Of a stretch of DNA of 64,000 nt, positions 60,899 through 64,000 are shown one piece after another. Where the stretch lies: contig JBBJJH010000013.1 in the NCBI GenBank assembly GCA_037623315.1, positions 1 to 64,000 on the forward strand. The letters run 5' to 3'. Below the pieces are notes generated by a model. The model saw nothing but the letters and a program-made list of their open reading frames with translations. It was not told the origin of the DNA and searched no databases. Positions within the stretch are counted from its first letter, which is position 1; every line of letters begins with the position of its first letter. Origin of the DNA: Halanaerobiaceae bacterium ANBcell28 (lineage in GTDB: Bacteria; Bacillota; Halanaerobiia; Halanaerobiales; DTU029). Made by a program: the position numbers and the translations under genes.

Positions 60899-61344
60899 TT
60901 CCACCCCTTATAACTTATTTATGATAAGCCCTTATAATAATTCAAAGAAAATAATCATAAAATACTACTTTATTATTCACAAAGATGCTAAATTTAATTA
61001 ATAATCTTTGAATTTGCTAAATTGGCTTACAGCCATAACACAAAAAATAAGAAAAATTAATTCTATAAACTTACTTAGATTATTATTCAACAAAAATGTT
61101 TATTTTCCTGCATAATTTAAAAAATCTATCCCCTTTTGACGCTGGTATTTTTTTGAAATTAAGATATTAAATGCTTTTGTTCTTCTATATAATATGTTAA
61201 ATCCTGTAATTCAACACTCGCCCGTTACTCAAGATTTAAACTTAATATATGTATATTAATATTATATACTCAAAATAAGAACTATACAAATATTTTTTTA
61301 CTTAATTTTATCTTATTACTTTCTAGAAAAGATAATTCACTACA
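60899..61344. other. Leader/promoter region of the LPS cluster
   Basis: About 446 AT-rich bases between nadE and the HutP-like gene, without a gene. It should hold the promoter of the cluster and, if the HutP-like protein acts on its own transcript, its RNA target; a clear series of evenly spaced NAG triplets was not evident to me. The inner stretch near 61020 (ttggcttacagccataac) loosely resembles the dispersed repeat at 20831 but is too short to call. Confidence 0.4.
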
Positions 61345-62994
61345 TTAACTCTCAAGCCTGGCTGCTATCGGCATCTTTCGACCTAGTCCAAAAGCTTTTG
61401 AACTCACTTTAAGACCAGGCGCCGCTTGTCGTCTCTTATACTCATTATTATTCACTCTCTGCAATACCCAAAAAACCATTTCTTCATCATAACCTTTTTC
61501 CACAATCTCATTTAAAGACATATTCATATCAATATAAGAATACAAAATTTGATCAAGAACTTCATAAGGAGGTAAGGAATCTTCATCCTTTTGATTGGGA
61601 CTTAATTCCGCTGAAGGTGCCTTTTTTATAACATTCTCTGGTATTATTATTTTATCTTTATTAATATAACCCGCTATTTCATAAACCATAGTTTTGTATA
61701 CATCAGCTAAAACACTCAAACCACCACTCATATCACCATACATGGTACAATAGCCAACAGCTAATTCACTCTTATTTCCAGCAGATAAGACTAATTGCTC
61801 TAATCTATTAGAATAAGCCATTATAATATTACCCCTAATTCTAGCCTGAATATTTTCTCCAGTCACATCCATTTCAACATCCTTAAATTCCTCTCCTAAA
61901 GTAGCAAAATATGAATCATAGATATCATTAATGGGAACAACTATACAATCTATACCTAAATTTTCAGCTAATTGTAGAGAATCGTTAACACTACCTTCTG
62001 AGGAATAAGGACCTGGCATAGTAACTGTAAAAACATTTTCTGCACCAAGAGCTTCCACAGCCAAACAAGTGGTTAGCACAGAGTCAATACCACCAGACAA
62101 GCTTACTAGCGCCTTTTCAAAGCCAGTTTTATAGAAATAATCTCTAATCCCCATTACAAGTGCATCATGAAGGCTTTCTACTTCTTCATAAATAAGATCG
62201 TCTCTTTGAATGATATCATTATCTTTATTTAAATCAATTGTTTTTATATCTTCCTCAAAAGCATCTAAACAAGCAACTACCTCACCTTCTCTGTTCAATA
62301 ATAAGCTTTTCCCATCAAAAATCAATTCATCATTAGCACCTACTTGATTTACATATACTAGAGGTACTTTAAATCTATTATAATAATTATCTAATACTTT
62401 ATATCTTATTACGTCTTTACCTATATGAAAAGGAGAAGCCGATAGATTTACTATAATAGTTGCTCCTTTATTAACAAGAATCTCTACAGGATCTAGATTG
62501 TATTTACGATCTTGCCATAATTCTTCATCATTCCAAATATCTTCACAAATAGTAACCCCAAGCTGTTCACCTTTAAACTCTACTATATTAATCTCATCAG
62601 CTGGATCAAAATATCTATCTTCATCAAATACATCATATGTAGGTAGTAAAGTTTTATCTTGCTGAAACAATAACTCTCCTTTATATATTAAAAGCGCTGA
62701 GTTATGTAAACCTTTACCTGTATCTTTATTTGTTTCACGAGGTGCCCCAATTAATATTCCTTCATCACACTCTCTTGAAAATCCTATTAATTCTTGTATC
62801 GCTACTTTTGTTTCAGAAATAAAATCTTTTTTATATAACAAATCTCTCGGAGGGTATCCTGTTAGACTTAATTCTGGGAATACTATCAAATCACCCTCTT
62901 CAATTTTACTTTCTTGTATGGCTTTTTTTATTTTTTTCAAATTACCTTTAATATCCCCTATAATCGGATTAATTTGAGCTAATGTTATCTTCAT
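61345..62994 (-). CDS. nadE: Glutamine-dependent NAD+ synthetase
   Basis: Final step of NAD synthesis, using glutamine. 549 residues from ATG 62994 (GGAGG site). N-terminal nitrilase-like glutaminase (1-260): FPELSLTGYPPRD (Glu), the catalytic Cys in VTICEDIW and a Lys in QDKTLLPTYDVFDE. C-terminal PP-loop synthetase: LSGGIDS (ATP) and SAGNKSELAVGYCTMYGDMSGG. It is followed after 446 bases by the LPS cluster and preceded by the ttcA-like gene. Confidence 0.95.
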   Translation of the reverse strand: MKITLAQINPIIGDIKGNLKKIKKAIQESKIEEGDLIVFPELSLTGYPPRDLLYKKDFISETKVAIQELIGFSRECDEGILIGAPRETNKDTGKGLHNSALLIYKGELLFQQDKTLLPTYDVFDEDRYFDPADEINIVEFKGEQLGVTICEDIWNDEELWQDRKYNLDPVEILVNKGATIIVNLSASPFHIGKDVIRYKVLDNYYNRFKVPLVYVNQVGANDELIFDGKSLLLNREGEVVACLDAFEEDIKTIDLNKDNDIIQRDDLIYEEVESLHDALVMGIRDYFYKTGFEKALVSLSGGIDSVLTTCLAVEALGAENVFTVTMPGPYSSEGSVNDSLQLAENLGIDCIVVPINDIYDSYFATLGEEFKDVEMDVTGENIQARIRGNIIMAYSNRLEQLVLSAGNKSELAVGYCTMYGDMSGGLSVLADVYKTMVYEIAGYINKDKIIIPENVIKKAPSAELSPNQKDEDSLPPYEVLDQILYSYIDMNMSLNEIVEKGYDEEMVFWVLQRVNNNEYKRRQAAPGLKVSSKAFGLGRKMPIAARLES

Positions 62995-63060
62995 TACTTG
63001 CAACCTCCTTTTGGTACTTTCCAGAACACAACTTTACGTTAATAATCAATATTTCATTGA

Positions 63061-63837
63061 TTATTTTTTTCCTGTCCATAAAGACTTCATTTTTAAACTT
63101 AATTCTTCTTCTTCCATTTGTTTGTCCCATCTCTCTATTGGTGCATCTTCCCTCATAGCAGCAGCAAGATTATAAAAAATTTGTTTATCATTAGTGAACC
63201 TATTCAAATGTTCTTTTATTTCAGCTCTTTTACTAATCTTATTATAAGGACATGGATTCTCCTTTTCTTGGTAATCAATTAATTTTTTGCCTTCTATAAT
63301 TTGTTTTTCTCTTAAATAGATAAGCGGTCTAATTATATATATATCTGATTCAGTTAAATGTCGTACTGCTTGTAACGATAAGACTTGTCCAGAGTATATG
63401 ATGCTCATTAGAAAAGTCTCTACAGCATCATCATAATGATGCCCAAAAGCTATTTTTTTGATACCTTTTTCCTTCATATAATTAACCAATGCTCCTCGTC
63501 TAAAATGAGCACATTTAGCACATGCTGTTTTTTCTTCAGATAATATATATTCAGCAATTTTTGTTTTTTCAATATGATAAGGAACATCAAGCTCATAGCA
63601 AAGGTTTTTTAGATAAGAATAATCAACAGCTTTAAAGCCGGGATCAATTGTAATAGCTGATATATTAAAGTTGATACCTAGGTGCTTCTTCAATATAACT
63701 AATGCAAAAAGCAAAAAACTACTATCCTTACCTCCAGATAAACCAACAAGTATATGATCTCCTTCTTTTATCATATCAAATTCAGCAATTCCTTTTATTA
63801 TTTTAGAAGTATACGTTTTTGCTAGAGATAATTTCAA
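63061..63837 (-). CDS. ttcA: tRNA 2-thiocytidine synthetase-like protein (TtcA family)
   Basis: PP-loop ATPase that thiolates C32 of tRNA in TtcA-type enzymes. 258 residues from TTG 63837 (AGGAG, eight bases). PP-loop SGGKDS (34-39); CXXC motif Cys106-Cys109 (ACAKCAHFRRG) that may hold a 4Fe-4S cluster, and a third Cys in ENPCPYN; GHHYDDAVETFLM is the TtcA hallmark. TilS is excluded by these Cys. Confidence 0.9.
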   Translation of the reverse strand: MKLSLAKTYTSKIIKGIAEFDMIKEGDHILVGLSGGKDSSFLLFALVILKKHLGINFNISAITIDPGFKAVDYSYLKNLCYELDVPYHIEKTKIAEYILSEEKTACAKCAHFRRGALVNYMKEKGIKKIAFGHHYDDAVETFLMSIIYSGQVLSLQAVRHLTESDIYIIRPLIYLREKQIIEGKKLIDYQEKENPCPYNKISKRAEIKEHLNRFTNDKQIFYNLAAAMREDAPIERWDKQMEEEELSLKMKSLWTGKK

Positions 63838-63884
63838 ATTCCTCACTCCTGCTAATATTATTTAACTTTAATTATACATTAAAA

Positions 63885-63925
63885 AAAAGTCTAGCACAAT
63901 GGATATACCATAATACTAGACTTTT
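63885..63925 (-). terminator. Intrinsic terminator upstream of ttcA
   Basis: Perfect 10-bp stem (aaaagtctag/ctagactttt) around a 21-base loop. T-rich flanks on both strands; on the minus strand eight Ts follow. It ends a transcript from a gene beyond the window. Confidence 0.85.
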
Positions 63926-63976
63926 CTGACAGATTATACTCAAATACATTAATTAATTTAATTACTCAAACTATCA

Positions 63977-64000
63977 AACTTCACAGTTGCTATAATAGTT
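63977..64000. repeat. Dispersed intergenic repeat, third copy (cut by window end)
   Basis: The last 24 bases match 6641-6664 at 23 of 24 positions. It probably continues beyond the window. Confidence 0.6.

Overview
The window looks like a chromosomal segment from a low-GC, anaerobic, outer-membrane-bearing Firmicute, most likely a member of the Halanaerobiales (Halocella/Iocasia/Halanaerobium type). Three things point that way: AT-rich DNA with many TTG and GTG starts behind strong GGAGG sites, a Firmicute-style housekeeping block (wecA-upp-rpiB, prmC-prfA-DUF1385-rpmE-rho-fba-pyrG), and a nearly complete lipid A/Kdo/heptose cluster that ordinary monoderm Firmicutes lack. Genus and species are inference. 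Nearly all genes lie on the minus strand. Only the ccdA-tlpA pair and one ArsR-type regulator lie on the plus strand.

Layout. 1-887: start of a secreted CBM3-FN3 protein whose visible C-terminal end resembles the first strand of a cohesin, followed by about 1.15 kb of AT-rich non-coding DNA. 2039-19888: housekeeping genes for wall/O-antigen lipid priming, uracil salvage, arginine phosphatase, Mn export, tRNA t6A, translation termination, rho, aldolase, CTP synthase, thioredoxin and an M18 aminopeptidase. 20116-22092: a CcdA/TlpA thiol-redox pair and rubrerythrin. 22316-38350: an arabinan-utilisation locus, read from high to low coordinates as oligopeptide-type substrate-binding protein, two permeases, two ATPases, two GH51 arabinofuranosidases, L-arabinose isomerase, and two tandem LamG-GH43 secreted arabinanases. 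A remnant of a third GH43 gene lies between the GH51 genes. A divergent ArsR-type regulator with a large C-terminal domain (39238-40143) is the obvious candidate controller. 40236-41504: an orphan zinc-binding ZnuA with an 11-fold His/Cys repeat, whose promoter is flanked by two Fur/Zur-like palindromes. 41624-60898: the envelope cluster (kdsC, gnnB/gnnA-like pair, two WaaP-like kinases, heptose genes, O-antigen ligase, heptosyltransferase, a WaaA-WaaC fusion, LpxL, kdsD-kdsA-kdsB, lpxK, DUF374 acyltransferase, msbA), headed by a HutP-like RNA-binding regulator. 61345-63837: NAD synthetase and a TtcA-type tRNA thiolase.

How it fits together. The arabinan locus reads as a full route. Secreted LamG-GH43 enzymes would cut arabinan outside the cell, the Opp/Dpp-type ABC importer would take up arabino-oligosaccharides, intracellular GH51 enzymes would release L-arabinose, and AraA would isomerise it (araB and araD are not in the window). 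The envelope cluster supplies Kdo from ribulose-5-phosphate (KdsD, A, C, B), ADP-heptose (RfaE1, GmhB, RfaE2; GmhA and HldD not seen), transfers both to lipid A (WaaA-WaaC fusion, WaaF-like), finishes acylation and 4'-phosphorylation (LpxL, LpxK), flips the product (MsbA) and ligates O-antigen (WaaL). A gnnAB-like pair suggests a diamino sugar in lipid A or O-chain.

Points most worth a second look: the HutP-like protein heading an LPS cluster, the WaaA-WaaC fusion, the His/Cys repeat ZnuA with its paired operators, the possible cohesin at the window edge, the regulator beside the arabinan locus, and two families of dispersed intergenic repeats. I saw no rRNA, tRNA, CRISPR array or transposase gene.
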